Positions 18,929 through 27,424 are shown, counted from the stretch's first letter. The stretch is 64,000 bases of DNA from Prauserella muralis (GCF_003202285.1 NZ_MASW01000006.1:372001-436000); one strand, 5' to 3'. Numbers and translations: made by a program. The notes: a model not told the origin generated them from the sequence alone.

Positions 18929-19855
18929 TCACCAGGACAGTTCCTCGCAGCGGCGGGCCGTCTCCCTCGGCTCGACCTGCAGCGTGGCGTGGTTGATCGA
19001 GTAGCCGGTGGCCAGCAGGTTCTGGGCGGCCACCAGCACGTCCCCGGTGTCGGCATGCCTGCCGACGGTCAGGTGCGCCGAGGCGACCTCCATGCCGGAG
19101 GTGAGCGTCCAGACGTGCAGGTCGTGCACGTCCTCCACGCCGGGCAACCCGGCCAGTTCGGCGTTCAGCTTGGCGACGTCGACGCCGTGCGGTGCGTGCT
19201 GGAACAGGATGCGCAGCGTGCGGCGGGCCAGCGCGACCGTGCGGGGCAGCACGAACAGGGCGATGGCGACACCGACGATGGGGTCGGCGTATCGCCAGCC
19301 GGTGAGCAGGGTGACGGCGCCGCTGACGAGCACCCCGAACGAGCCGATCAGGTCGGCCAGCACCTCGAGGTAGGCGCCCCGGACGTTGAGGCTTTCCTTC
19401 GCGCCCCCGCGCAGCAGCAGGAACGCCGCGATGTTGGCAAGCAGGCCCGCCCCGGCCGCGAGCATCACCGGCCCGCCGGGCACCTCGGGCGGGTCGGTGA
19501 TCCGGGCCACCGCCTCGTAGCCGACGTAGGCGGCGACGCCGAAGAGCAGGAGCACGTTGCCGAGCGCGGCGAGCACCTCCGCGCGGTACATCCCGAACGT
19601 GCGCGTAAAGGTGGGCCCGCTGCGCCGGGCGACGAGGACCGCGACGAGGGCCATGCCGATGCCGAGCACGTCGGTGAACATGTGCGCGGCGTCGGAGATC
19701 AGGGCCAGGGAGCCGGTGACGAACCCGACGGTGAACTCCAGCACCATGAACGCCGCGCCGATGGCGAGCGCGGCGGCCAGCTTGCCGACGTGCCGGCCCG
19801 ACGCGCTCGCGGACTCGGCCATGCCGACGTGGCCGTGCCCGTGCCCGTGACCCAT
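18929..19855 (-). CDS. Cation diffusion facilitator family metal exporter (ZitB-like)
   Basis: Proton-coupled exporter, probably of Zn2+ or a similar divalent ion. It begins MGHGHGHGH, a His-rich metal-binding tail, then six membrane helices. The metal-site motifs HMFTDVLG (TM2, after SDAA) and ADLIGSFGVLVSG (TM5) are present. The cytoplasmic C-terminal domain contains DVHDLHVWTL. The start at 19855 (308 residues) is favoured over in-frame ATGs at 19891 and 19915, because those lie inside the predicted promoter and an AGGGAAGG site precedes 19855. Regulation is likely by a repressor at the palindrome upstream. Confidence 0.9.
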   Translation of the reverse strand: MGHGHGHGHVGMAESASASGRHVGKLAAALAIGAAFMVLEFTVGFVTGSLALISDAAHMFTDVLGIGMALVAVLVARRSGPTFTRTFGMYRAEVLAALGNVLLLFGVAAYVGYEAVARITDPPEVPGGPVMLAAGAGLLANIAAFLLLRGGAKESLNVRGAYLEVLADLIGSFGVLVSGAVTLLTGWRYADPIVGVAIALFVLPRTVALARRTLRILFQHAPHGVDVAKLNAELAGLPGVEDVHDLHVWTLTSGMEVASAHLTVGRHADTGDVLVAAQNLLATGYSINHATLQVEPRETARRCEELSW

Positions 19856-19886
19856 GCGTTTCGCCTTCCCTGTCGCCTTCACCCGC

Positions 19887-19915
19887 AACATATAGCGACA
19901 TGCGCATGTATGCAA
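19887..19915 (-). promoter_or_regulatory. CDF exporter promoter with embedded palindromic operator
   Basis: On the minus strand TTGCAT (19910-19915) and TATGTT (19887-19892) are spaced by 17 nt. The spacer contains the perfect 12-bp palindrome ACATGCGCATGT at 19898-19909. A palindrome between -35 and -10 is the classic place for an ArsR/SmtB- or MerR-type metal sensor. No such regulator gene lies in this window, so it would act from elsewhere. Confidence 0.6.
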
Positions 19916-20006
19916 TACAGGTGAGGCTTACCTGACAGATCGCACGAGACTGTACTGCGGACATACCCGCCCCGCGAACGGGCAAACGGCGCGTACCGTC
20001 GGGGCC

Positions 20007-21485
20007 GTGGACGCGGCGATCGTCGGAACCGGACCCAACGGGCTGGCCGCCGGGGTGATCCTCGCCCGTGCGGGCCTGTCGGTGCAGCTGTTCGAGGCGG
20101 GCGACACCGTGGGTGGCGGGCTCCGGTCGGCCGCGCTCTTCGACAGCGACGTGGTGCACGACCTCTGCTCGGCCGTGCATCCGATGGCCGCTGCGTCGCG
20201 GTTCTTCCGGGAGTTCGACCTCGGTGGCCGGGGCGTGGAGATGCTGCGGTCGCAGGCCGCGTTCGCGCACCCGCTGACGGAGGCTCCTGCCGGGATCGCC
20301 TACCCCGACCTCGACCGCACGTGCGAGCGGCTTGGCCGCGATGGCCCGCGCTGGCGCAGGCTGATGGCACCGCTCATCCGGCACAGCGAGGCCGTCACCG
20401 ACCTGGTGCTGTCCGACCAGCGGCACCTGCCCGTGGACCCGCCGGCCGCGCTCGCACTGGGCCCCAGGGTGCTGGCCTACGGCACCGCGGCGGGCGCAGG
20501 CAGGCTGTTCCGCGAGCCGACCGCCGCGGCGCTGCTCGCGGGGGTCGCGGCGCACGCCATCGGCCGGCTGCCGAGCCTGCCCGGCGGCGCCATCGCCATG
20601 CTGCTGGGGCACCTGGCCCATCGGACGGGCTGGCCGCTGCCCCGGGGCGGTGGCCAGAGCATCGCCGACGCGCTCGCCGCCGACATCGAAGCCCACGGCG
20701 GCGTGGTGCACACCGCCTCGCCCGTGCGTGACCTCCGAGAACTGGCCGAGGCGAAGGTGGTGCTGCTCAACGTCAGCCCCCGGGTGTTCCTCGACCTCGC
20801 GGGCCCGCTGCTGCCCGAGCGCTACCGCAAGCGCTTGCGGGCGTTCCGGTACGGCCCGGGTGCGGCCAAGGTGGACTTCCTCGTGTCGGAGCCGATCCCG
20901 TGGGCCGATCCGGACGTGGCCGCGGCGGCGACCGTGCACCTCGGCGACGAGCAGGCCGACGTGTTCGCCCACGAGACCGCCGTCACCCGCGGCGAACGGC
21001 CGGACGAGCCGTTCGTGCTGCTCGTGGACCCGGCGGCGGCCGACCCCGGCCGCGCGCACCGGGGCAGGCGGCCGGTGTGGGCGTACTGCCACGTGCCCAA
21101 CGGCGACCGCGCCGACGCCCGGAAGCGCATCCAGGCCCGGATCGAGCAGTTCGCGCCGGGCTTCGGCGACACCGTCCTGGCCTGCCGCTCCGTGCCCGCC
21201 GCCGAACTGGAGGACTACAACCCGAACTACGTCGGCGGCGACATCGCGGCCGGGGCCATCACGCTGCCGCAGATGCTGGCGCGCCCGGCGCTGCGCGCCG
21301 ACCCGTACGGCACGCCGCTGCCCGGGGTGTACCTGTGCTCGGCCTCCACACCGCCCGGCCCGAGCGTGCACGGAATGGCCGGATACCACGCGGCCAGGGC
21401 GGTGCTGCGCCGGGAGTTCGGCGTCCGGCAGCTGCCGTCCCTGCAGCCGGACCCGGCGCGATACCCCGGCGAGGCCATGCGCTAA
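20007..21485 (+). CDS. FAD-dependent oxidoreductase, phytoene-desaturase-like
   Basis: 492-residue flavoprotein with the N-terminal dinucleotide motif VGTGPNGLAAGVILARAG and a C-terminal FAD segment GVYLCSASTPPGPSVHGM. This pattern belongs to the NAD(P)/FAD oxidoreductase group related to phytoene desaturase and animal PYROXD2. No other carotenoid genes are nearby, so a carotenoid role is not supported and the substrate is unknown. The GTG at 20007 has no ribosome site but a TACCGT hexamer 7 nt upstream (19994-19999), suggesting a leaderless mRNA. Confidence 0.85.
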   Translation: MDAAIVGTGPNGLAAGVILARAGLSVQLFEAGDTVGGGLRSAALFDSDVVHDLCSAVHPMAAASRFFREFDLGGRGVEMLRSQAAFAHPLTEAPAGIAYPDLDRTCERLGRDGPRWRRLMAPLIRHSEAVTDLVLSDQRHLPVDPPAALALGPRVLAYGTAAGAGRLFREPTAAALLAGVAAHAIGRLPSLPGGAIAMLLGHLAHRTGWPLPRGGGQSIADALAADIEAHGGVVHTASPVRDLRELAEAKVVLLNVSPRVFLDLAGPLLPERYRKRLRAFRYGPGAAKVDFLVSEPIPWADPDVAAAATVHLGDEQADVFAHETAVTRGERPDEPFVLLVDPAAADPGRAHRGRRPVWAYCHVPNGDRADARKRIQARIEQFAPGFGDTVLACRSVPAAELEDYNPNYVGGDIAAGAITLPQMLARPALRADPYGTPLPGVYLCSASTPPGPSVHGMAGYHAARAVLRREFGVRQLPSLQPDPARYPGEAMR

Positions 21486-21509
21486 GCTGCTGAGGTCACA
21501 AGGCGATGG

Positions 21510-21582
21510 GCCCTCGTAGCTCAGTGGATAGAGCACTGCCCTCCGGAGGCAGGTGTCGCAGGTTCGAATCCTGCCGAGGGCG
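21510..21582 (+). tRNA. tRNA-Arg (anticodon CCG)
   Basis: A 73-nt cloverleaf: acceptor GCCCTCG/CGAGGGC, D stem GCTC/GAGC, anticodon stem CTGCC/GGCAG with loop CTCCGGA and anticodon CCG at 21543-21545, T arm GCAGG-TTCGAAT-CCTGC. It reads CGG arginine codons. No encoded CCA is seen. Followed by a strong terminator. Confidence 0.97.
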
Positions 21583-21600
21583 CCCTCACTTGAGGTGCAC

Positions 21601-21644
21601 GAACGGCCCTTGACCAGCGGAAACGCCGGTCAAGGGCCGTTCTT
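21601..21644 (+). terminator. Strong hairpin terminator after tRNA-Arg
   Basis: A 15-bp perfect stem (21601-21615 with 21628-21642), then one mismatch, then a 3-bp GCG/CGC stem capped by a GAAA tetraloop, followed by a short T-run. It lies 18 nt past the tRNA and would end its transcript. Confidence 0.85.
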
Positions 21645-21709
21645 ATCCTGTCCGGCCATGTCCGGCACGGCGATGTGCACCCGACGGCCCCCACCACACA
21701 TTGCGCGGG

Positions 21710-22000
21710 TCATGCCGGGTCCGAGACAGCCATCGACCCGAGGATCCGCAGGGCTTCCGCGGATGTCGATCCTGGCTCGGCCATGTAGGTGACCAGCATC
21801 TGGTCCGGGGCAGCACCCGGTGTCGTCCAGGCGACGTAGGAGAGGTCGATGTCACCGACGTCGGGATGCCGCACGAGGTTGATCCCGGTGGTCTTCTCGA
21901 AGACGTGATGCTCGGCCCAGAGCCGTCGGAACGTCTCGCTGCGGACAGCCAGCTCGCCGACCAGCGCGGCCAGTCCGGGGTTGCCCGGATCTTCGCCCGC
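21710..22000 (-). pseudogene. C-terminal remnant of an MmyB-type XRE regulator
   Basis: About 95 residues that read as the ligand-binding C-terminal half of MmyB-like regulators: a start like LAALVGELAVRSETFRRLW, then NLVRHPDVGDIDLSYVAW, and an end like STSAEALRILGSMAV. The helix-turn-helix half is missing. Similarity ends abruptly near 22000, where a fragment of an unrelated gene on the other strand begins. An intact relative lies at 23327-24208. Frame remains open but has no start region or ribosome site, so I call it a remnant. Confidence 0.75.
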
Positions 22001-22206
22001 GACCTTCGACGAACTTGCCGACGAGGCAGCCGAAATCTGGCCCAGCCCGTGGCGGGAAGCCATCGTCGACTGCATCCGCCGGCGAGCGGTGATCGGCACG
22101 CCGATCGGCGAGTATCTGCCGCACCGACTCGCCTCCGGGCGGGTGTGCCTTGTCGGCGACGCCGCCCACCTGCCCTCGCCGATGACCGGCAGCGGGTTCG
22201 ACGCAT
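22001..22206 (+). pseudogene. C-terminal remnant of a PHBH-type FAD monooxygenase
   Basis: About 68 residues with the conserved late FAD-binding motif of p-hydroxybenzoate-hydroxylase-family monooxygenases: GRVCLVGDAAHLPSPMTGSGF. It is preceded by FDELADEAAEIW and GTPIGEYLPHRLASG. The entire N-terminal FAD/NADPH portion is absent, and the piece also stops a few residues after the motif, next to the aldo/keto reductase gene. Its left edge coincides with the left edge of the MmyB remnant, so both were probably cut by one event. Confidence 0.75.
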
Positions 22207-22221
22207 CCGCGCCCGATCGGT

Positions 22222-23226
22222 CTAGCCTTCGCCGCCGCGATCCGGCATGTGCTGTTCGGGGTAGCGGGCGCCCTTGGCGGCCCCCTTCGGGATGAGCTCG
22301 TCGATGCGGGCCAGGTCCTCACGGTCGAGCGTGACGCCGGTGCTGGCGATCATGGTCTCGATCTGCCCGGGTCGCCGCGACCCGATGATCGGGACGATGT
22401 CGTCGCCCTGGGCGGCGACCCAGGCGATGGCCACCTGCGCAAGCGTGGCGTGCTTCGCGTCGGCGATCTCCCCCAGGGCGGACACCAGCGCTTCGTTGTG
22501 CTCGCGGTTGCCGGGCCGGAACCGCGGCATCATCGGCAGGGCGCCCCCGGCCGCGCCGCTACCTCCGATGAGGCCCTTGGCCAGGACTCCGTACGCGGTG
22601 ATGCCGATACCGACTTCGCGGCAGACCGAGAGGGTGCCGTCCTCGATTTCCCTGCTGAGCAGCGAGTACTCGATTTGCAGGTCACTGATCGGCGCGACGG
22701 CCCTGGCCCGGCGAATGGTGTCGGAGCCGACCTCGCTCAGACCGATGTGCCGGACGTATCCCTGCTCGACCAACTCGCTGATCGCACCGATCGTGTCCTC
22801 GATCGGCACCTGGGGGTCGAGCCGGGCGGGACGGTAGATGTCGACATGGTCCGTGCCCAGGCGCCGCAGCGAGTAGGTCAGGAAGTTGCGCACCGCCGCG
22901 GGGCGGGCGTCCTTGATCCCGGTCGGCATCCCGGCTGGGGTGAGCAGCTCGCCGAACTTCACCGAGAGCACGGCGTCGTCACGACTGCGCTCGCGCAGGG
23001 CACGCCCGACGAGGAGCTCGTTGTGGCCGGCAGCGTAGAAGTCCCCGGTGTCGAGCAGCGTGCCGCCGGCATCGAGGTAGGCGTGGATGGTGCGGACGCT
23101 CTCGTCGTCATCAGTGTGCCCGTAGGCGCCCGACATGCCCATGCAACCCAGACCGGGTGAGGAGACGGCCGGGCCGCTGCGGCCGAGGTGGCGGGTGTGG
23201 AGTGTCGCGGAAGGTGCATCGGTCAT
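22222..23226 (-). CDS. Aldo/keto reductase
   Basis: NADPH-dependent (beta/alpha)8 oxidoreductase of 334 residues. Family features: GLGCMGMSG near residue 27, LLDTGDFYAAGHNELLVGRAL (the catalytic Asp and Tyr region), the lysine in VLSVKFGE, and a C-terminal cofactor motif VPIIGSRRPGQIE. In most relatives the fourth tetrad residue is a histidine in a segment like QVEYHP or VDLYQLH. Here the corresponding stretch reads DHVDIYRPAR, so the usual His appears replaced by Pro, which may alter activity. Divergent from an MmyB-type regulator, its probable controller. Confidence 0.9.
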   Translation of the reverse strand: MTDAPSATLHTRHLGRSGPAVSSPGLGCMGMSGAYGHTDDDESVRTIHAYLDAGGTLLDTGDFYAAGHNELLVGRALRERSRDDAVLSVKFGELLTPAGMPTGIKDARPAAVRNFLTYSLRRLGTDHVDIYRPARLDPQVPIEDTIGAISELVEQGYVRHIGLSEVGSDTIRRARAVAPISDLQIEYSLLSREIEDGTLSVCREVGIGITAYGVLAKGLIGGSGAAGGALPMMPRFRPGNREHNEALVSALGEIADAKHATLAQVAIAWVAAQGDDIVPIIGSRRPGQIETMIASTGVTLDREDLARIDELIPKGAAKGARYPEQHMPDRGGEG

Positions 23227-23298
23227 GCCATCAGCCTCTCCGGCTGCGCGTGCGCCGACCAGGCTCGGTGTATCCACGGAGAGGTCCTCCCTGGCTAT

Positions 23299-23311
23299 CC
23301 CGTCTGACGGG
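23299..23311. promoter_or_regulatory. Palindrome between aldo/keto reductase and MmyB-type regulator
   Basis: CCCGTC-T-GACGGG is a perfect 13-bp inverted repeat 16 nt upstream of the regulator ATG, in the 100-nt divergent intergenic region. A likely operator for the regulator, by position only. Confidence 0.4.
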
Positions 23312-23326
23312 GGCGATAGTGGAGAC

Positions 23327-24208
23327 ATGATCGATCGGCACGGGCTCGCGGACTTCCTCCGTCGCAGGCGGGAGCGCCTGCGCCCGGCCGATGTCGGCCT
23401 GCCCGCTGGTGCTCGCCGCCGGACGCCGGGTCTGCGGCGGGAAGAGGTCGCGCAGCTGGCCGGCATCTCCACGGACCACTACGCCCGGCTCGAGCAGGAG
23501 CGCGGGTCGGCCCCGTCGGAAACCGTCGTCGCCGCTCTGGCACGGGCGCTGCGATGTGATCTGGACGAACGGGACCACCTGCTCCACCTCGCCGGATACT
23601 CGGCGCCTCCCCGCCGAGCCGGTCGGCACATACGCCCAGGGCTCCTTGCCCTCGCCAGCCGGCTCGACGATGTGCCCGTCTGCATCTACACCGACCTCGG
23701 CGAGATCGTGTGGAAGAACGCCCTGCTCACTGCTCTGCTGGGCTACGGGGAGACCGCACCCGGCCGCGACAGCAACATGATCTGGCGCATGTTCACCGAC
23801 CCGGCGGGGCGCTCCAACGTGCCCGAAGAAGACTGGGCACGTCTGGCCGCCGTACACGTCGCCGACCTGCGCGCCACGTACTCCCGACGTGGTGGCGACG
23901 CCGACGTCACTGCCCTGGTGAACGATCTGATCGAGGCCAGTGACGAGTTCCGCGAACTGTGGCAGCGGCACGAGGTCGGCGTCCGCCGCACCGACCTCAA
24001 GCGCACCGTTCACCCCGAGGTGGGGACGATCGAGCTGCGCTGCGAAGTCATGCTCACCCCCGACGCCGACCTCAACCTCCTCGCCTTCTTCCCCCTCGAA
24101 GGCACCGACGCCGCCGAGAAGCTCGAACTGCTGCGCGTCATCGGCACCCAGGACTTCCAGACGACCTCGTCGACCGGGGAACGCAAGCCGCCCACGACCA
24201 CTCCGTGA
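23327..24208 (+). CDS. XRE-family regulator with MmyB-like ligand-binding domain
   Basis: 293 residues. An N-terminal helix-turn-helix covers about residues 8-75, with TPGLRREEVAQLAGIS and YARLEQERG typical of this family. A C-terminal MmyB-like domain (about 105-275) follows, probably PAS-like and ligand- or fatty-acid-binding. These regulators commonly sit divergent to a short-chain or aldo/keto reductase and repress it, as the layout here suggests. The ATG at 23327 is close behind GGAG; the frame is open upstream but into the neighbour. A degenerate paralogue lies at 21710-22000. Confidence 0.9.
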   Translation: MIDRHGLADFLRRRRERLRPADVGLPAGARRRTPGLRREEVAQLAGISTDHYARLEQERGSAPSETVVAALARALRCDLDERDHLLHLAGYSAPPRRAGRHIRPGLLALASRLDDVPVCIYTDLGEIVWKNALLTALLGYGETAPGRDSNMIWRMFTDPAGRSNVPEEDWARLAAVHVADLRATYSRRGGDADVTALVNDLIEASDEFRELWQRHEVGVRRTDLKRTVHPEVGTIELRCEVMLTPDADLNLLAFFPLEGTDAAEKLELLRVIGTQDFQTTSSTGERKPPTTTP

Positions 24209-24231
24209 CAAGGCTGGCGTTCCACCCCTTC

Positions 24232-24810
24232 CTACCCCGCTGCCCTGGGCCGCATGGCGGAGCCCGCCAGCACCGTCGCGGCGAGCGCCATCCGGTGGTC
24301 CTTCGTCCACGGCGGGCCCAGCCTCGCGCGGGGTCCGTGCAGCACCTCGGCGGCGCGGTCGCCGAGGACGCGGGCGGCCTGGTTCTCCACGTCCCTGGCC
24401 TCGTAGAAGTGGACGTCCCAGCCGCGCTCGTGGGCGAGTTCGGCCAGCACCTGCCGGTACATGACCGAGTCGGCGCGGCTCTCGTACGGCGGGCGACGCT
24501 GGACGGCGACGCCGGAGGGGAAGTCGAGCGGCCAGGCTCGCAGCGACAGCGACACGATCGGCTCGGGCAGCGTGGCGGCGAGCGCGTCCAGGGACGCCGA
24601 GGTCGCACGGACCGAGGACGCGCGCACGGTGGCGACCAGCTCCGCCACGGCCACGTCGTCGAGGGGTTTCCCGTCGTGGTGGATCGGCGCCGCAGGCACT
24701 CCGGGCTCGACGAGCTCGATCCGCCTGCGGTCCACGACCTCGACCTCGTGGCCCGCCGATGCCGTGACGGCCACGGCCCAGCCGAAATGGTGCGCGACGC
24801 CCAGGCGCAT
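24232..24810 (-). CDS. Hypothetical protein, 192 residues
   Basis: I do not recognise this family. The protein begins MRLGVAHHFGWAVAV, alternates short hydrophobic strands and charged helices, has no membrane segment or signal peptide, and ends with a conserved-looking KDHRMALAATVLAG. Codon use matches the neighbours, so it is probably a real gene. ATG at 24810 is chosen over an upstream in-frame start because the protein then opens with a hydrophobic strand. Convergent with the MmyB-type regulator (23-nt gap). Confidence 0.65.
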   Translation of the reverse strand: MRLGVAHHFGWAVAVTASAGHEVEVVDRRRIELVEPGVPAAPIHHDGKPLDDVAVAELVATVRASSVRATSASLDALAATLPEPIVSLSLRAWPLDFPSGVAVQRRPPYESRADSVMYRQVLAELAHERGWDVHFYEARDVENQAARVLGDRAAEVLHGPRARLGPPWTKDHRMALAATVLAGSAMRPRAAG

Positions 24811-25020
24811 GGACCGATTCTGCCCGAGCGTGCGTTCCCCCAAAAGCGTCCTTCGAGGTGCCCGGCGACCGAGGATTGCGGTGTACCCGCCACCTGGCTC
24901 GGCTCCGTCGGGCAGAATTCACCGGCAGACATGACCGCATGGGGGAAACGCACCTGACGGGCCGGGCCGGCGAGTCTCGGCGCCTCGCGGGGCGTGCCCG
25001 CGAAGGACGAGGGGATCGCG

Positions 25021-26001
25021 ATGACCTATCCACCGCAGCCCGGCCAGCAGCCGGGGTGGAACGGTTACGGCGGGCAACCGCCCCAGGGCGGCTGTCCGCA
25101 GGGCTACCAGCAGCATGGCGGCCACCCGCACCAGGGCGGCTATCCGCCACCGGGCCAGGTTCCCCCGTACGGCTACCCGCAGGGTGGCGGCGGCTGGGGC
25201 GGCCCACCGCCACCGAAGAGCAGGGCCGGGCTCTGGGCAGGCCTTGGCGCGGGCGCTCTCGCCGTGGTCGCGTTCGTGATCACCGCCTTCGTCGCTCCCG
25301 GCTTCCTGCTCGGCGACGACTCCGGTGACCCGCCGGGCGGAGCTGGCGCCCAGGCGGGCGGCCAGGGCGGCGGCAACAGCGCCGAGGCGTTCGCCCAGGG
25401 CATCGTCGCCGCGTTCAACAACAGCGACACCAACACGCTGAACGCCGCGATGTGCCCCGGCGCGGAGCCGGACGTCAGCGAGGTCATCGGACAGGCGAGT
25501 GTCGTGGAGAACATGAAACTCGGTGCCGTGAAGTCCGTTTCGGACACCGAGGCGACCGCGGAGGTCAGCCTCACGGCCGCGGGATCGCCGATGACGGCCG
25601 TCGCTGCCCTCAAGAACGAGGGCGGCAACTGGTGCTGGGACGGGATCACGATGGGATCGGCGGGCTCGTCGCCGTCCGTGGGCGCGAGCGAGTCGTCCTC
25701 CGCCCCCGCGCCCGGCACCGGCGGCGGTGACCCGGACGGCGTCGTGTCCCGGTTCGTCGAGGCCGTCAACAACGGCGACAAGAACGCGGCCATGAGCCTG
25801 GTGTGCCCGGACCAGGAGTACACGGTGGGCACCGACGTCGAGCGAGCCATCGGCGATTCCGCCAAGCTCACCGCTGGGCCCGCAGAGCAGGACGGAAGCG
25901 TCTACACCGCCGAGGTGACCGGCACGGACGACGACGGCCGGGTCGAGGGCGCGGTCGGCGTGAGCGACGACGGCTGCGTCATCGGGCTCGTGCTCTTCTG
26001 A
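25021..26001 (+). CDS. Membrane protein with Pro/Gly/Gln-rich head and two DUF4878-like repeats
   Basis: 326 residues. Residues 1-70 are a Pro/Gly/Gln/Tyr-rich cytoplasmic segment with repeats of the GGYPPPGQ kind. One membrane helix follows at about 75-98, then a Gly-rich linker and two similar outside domains. One begins AEAFAQGIVAAFNNSDTNTL, the other PDGVVSRFVEAVNNGDKN, each followed by a cysteine in MCPG or VCPD. Each resembles a DUF4878/NTF2-like fold. Function unknown. AGGGGAT precedes the ATG. Converges on the histidine kinase gene. Confidence 0.75.
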   Translation: MTYPPQPGQQPGWNGYGGQPPQGGCPQGYQQHGGHPHQGGYPPPGQVPPYGYPQGGGGWGGPPPPKSRAGLWAGLGAGALAVVAFVITAFVAPGFLLGDDSGDPPGGAGAQAGGQGGGNSAEAFAQGIVAAFNNSDTNTLNAAMCPGAEPDVSEVIGQASVVENMKLGAVKSVSDTEATAEVSLTAAGSPMTAVAALKNEGGNWCWDGITMGSAGSSPSVGASESSSAPAPGTGGGDPDGVVSRFVEAVNNGDKNAAMSLVCPDQEYTVGTDVERAIGDSAKLTAGPAEQDGSVYTAEVTGTDDDGRVEGAVGVSDDGCVIGLVLF

Positions 26002-26005
26002 CGGT

Positions 26006-27424
26006 TCAGGCCAGGGGCAGGCGAACCTGGAACCGGGTGTCGCCCGGTTGGGACACCACACGCAGGTCGCCGCCGTGGCGGTTGACCACCACCCGCCACG
26101 ACACGTCGAGTCCGAGCCCCGTGCCCTCGCCCACCTCCTTGGTGGTGAAGAACGGCTCGAACACCCGCCGCCGGAGCTCCGGCGGGACGCCTGGACCCGT
26201 GTCGACGATCTCGACCAGCGCGCTGTCCCCGTCACGGGCGGTGCGGACGGTCACCGTGCCGGTGCCGTCCCCGCGGCCGGTGACGGCGTCGACGGCGTTG
26301 TCGATCAGATTGGTCCAGACCTGGTTCAGCTCCGCCGGGTAGGCGGGCACGTGCGGCAGCGAGCGGTCGTAGTCCTTCACCACTCGCACGCCGCCGGGGA
26401 TCTTGCCCGACAGCATCACCAGCGTGGCGTCCAGTCCCTCGTGCAGGTCCGTGTTCTGGTGCGGCGTGCGGTCGAGCTGCGAGTACTGCTTCGCCGCGCC
26501 GACGAGCGCCGAGATCCGGTTCGTGCTCTCCTTCACCTCGATCAGGAGGTTCTCGGTCTCCACGGTGTAGGACAGCCAGCGCAGCGCGGCCTCCAGGAAC
26601 CCGGGATCCACCGCGTTCGCGAGTTCGTCCAGATCGGACGTCGTGATGCCGGCGGCGACGAACACGGGCGCCAGGTCCCAGCCGCCGCCGACGTCGCGCT
26701 CCTGAAGCCACTCCCCGAGTTCGTCCTCGCGGTCGGCGACCTCCATCGGCGTCAGCGGCGGCGCGGTCGCGATCCGCTCGATGAACCGTTCCTGGATCTT
26801 CGTCAGCCGGTGCAGTTGCAGGCCGTCGAAATGCCCGTCGGCGAGCAGCGCCAGCTTGTGGCGCATACCGGCGAAGCGCTCCCGCAGCGTCTCCGTCGCG
26901 CGAACCGCGGCCGCCGCCGGGTTGTTCAGCTCGTGCGTGAGCCCGGCGGTCAGCTTGCCGAGCGCGAGCAGCCGCTCCCGCTGCCCCACCAGCTCGTTGG
27001 CGTTGCGGATGCCGACGAACATGCCCTGCAGCAGGTGCACCGCCATCGGGAACCACTGCCGGAACCGCACCGCGAACTCGGCCGCGGGCAACGCCAGGAA
27101 CTCGGCGTCGGTGAGCGCACGGATCGTCGCCCCGTACTTCTGCTCCACCTGGTCGCCCAGGTAGAACTGCGTGGCACCGGAGTACACGCCGGGCTGGTCG
27201 GTGCGCGTCACCTCCACCTCGTCCCCGCGCACGGTGCGCACCATGCTGAGCATGCCGGACAGCAGGACGTAGAAGCACTCGGCGGGCTCGCCCTCGGCCG
27301 ACACCACCTCGCCCGCGCGGTAGGACACGACGTCCCCGTTGCCGGCCACCCAGGCCAGCTGGTCGTCGTCGAGATCGGCGAAGAGGAACAGCTCGCGCAG
27401 CCGGGCCGGTTCGAGGTTCGTCAT
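26006..27424 (-). CDS. Histidine kinase with N-terminal cyclic-nucleotide-binding domain
   Basis: 472 residues, soluble, no membrane helix. Residues 5-125 form a cNMP/CRP-like sensor domain (RAGEVVSAEGEPAECFYVLLSG). A helical phosphoacceptor region has His164 in LTHELNNPAAAA. The C-terminal HATPase_c domain has the N box NLIDNAVDAV, G1 DTGPGVP and G2 GTGLGLDVS. It lies 7 nt after the receiver-flavoprotein gene, so the partner receiver is probably the domain fused to that protein. The cNMP pocket cannot be judged as functional from sequence alone. Confidence 0.9.
   Translation of the reverse strand: MTNLEPARLRELFLFADLDDDQLAWVAGNGDVVSYRAGEVVSAEGEPAECFYVLLSGMLSMVRTVRGDEVEVTRTDQPGVYSGATQFYLGDQVEQKYGATIRALTDAEFLALPAAEFAVRFRQWFPMAVHLLQGMFVGIRNANELVGQRERLLALGKLTAGLTHELNNPAAAAVRATETLRERFAGMRHKLALLADGHFDGLQLHRLTKIQERFIERIATAPPLTPMEVADREDELGEWLQERDVGGGWDLAPVFVAAGITTSDLDELANAVDPGFLEAALRWLSYTVETENLLIEVKESTNRISALVGAAKQYSQLDRTPHQNTDLHEGLDATLVMLSGKIPGGVRVVKDYDRSLPHVPAYPAELNQVWTNLIDNAVDAVTGRGDGTGTVTVRTARDGDSALVEIVDTGPGVPPELRRRVFEPFFTTKEVGEGTGLGLDVSWRVVVNRHGGDLRVVSQPGDTRFQVRLPLA

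Noticed and set aside
18780-21536. A 918-codon minus-strand frame covering parts of three genes
   Set aside because: It spans coding regions of DUF305, the CDF exporter and the FAD oxidoreductase in wrong frames.
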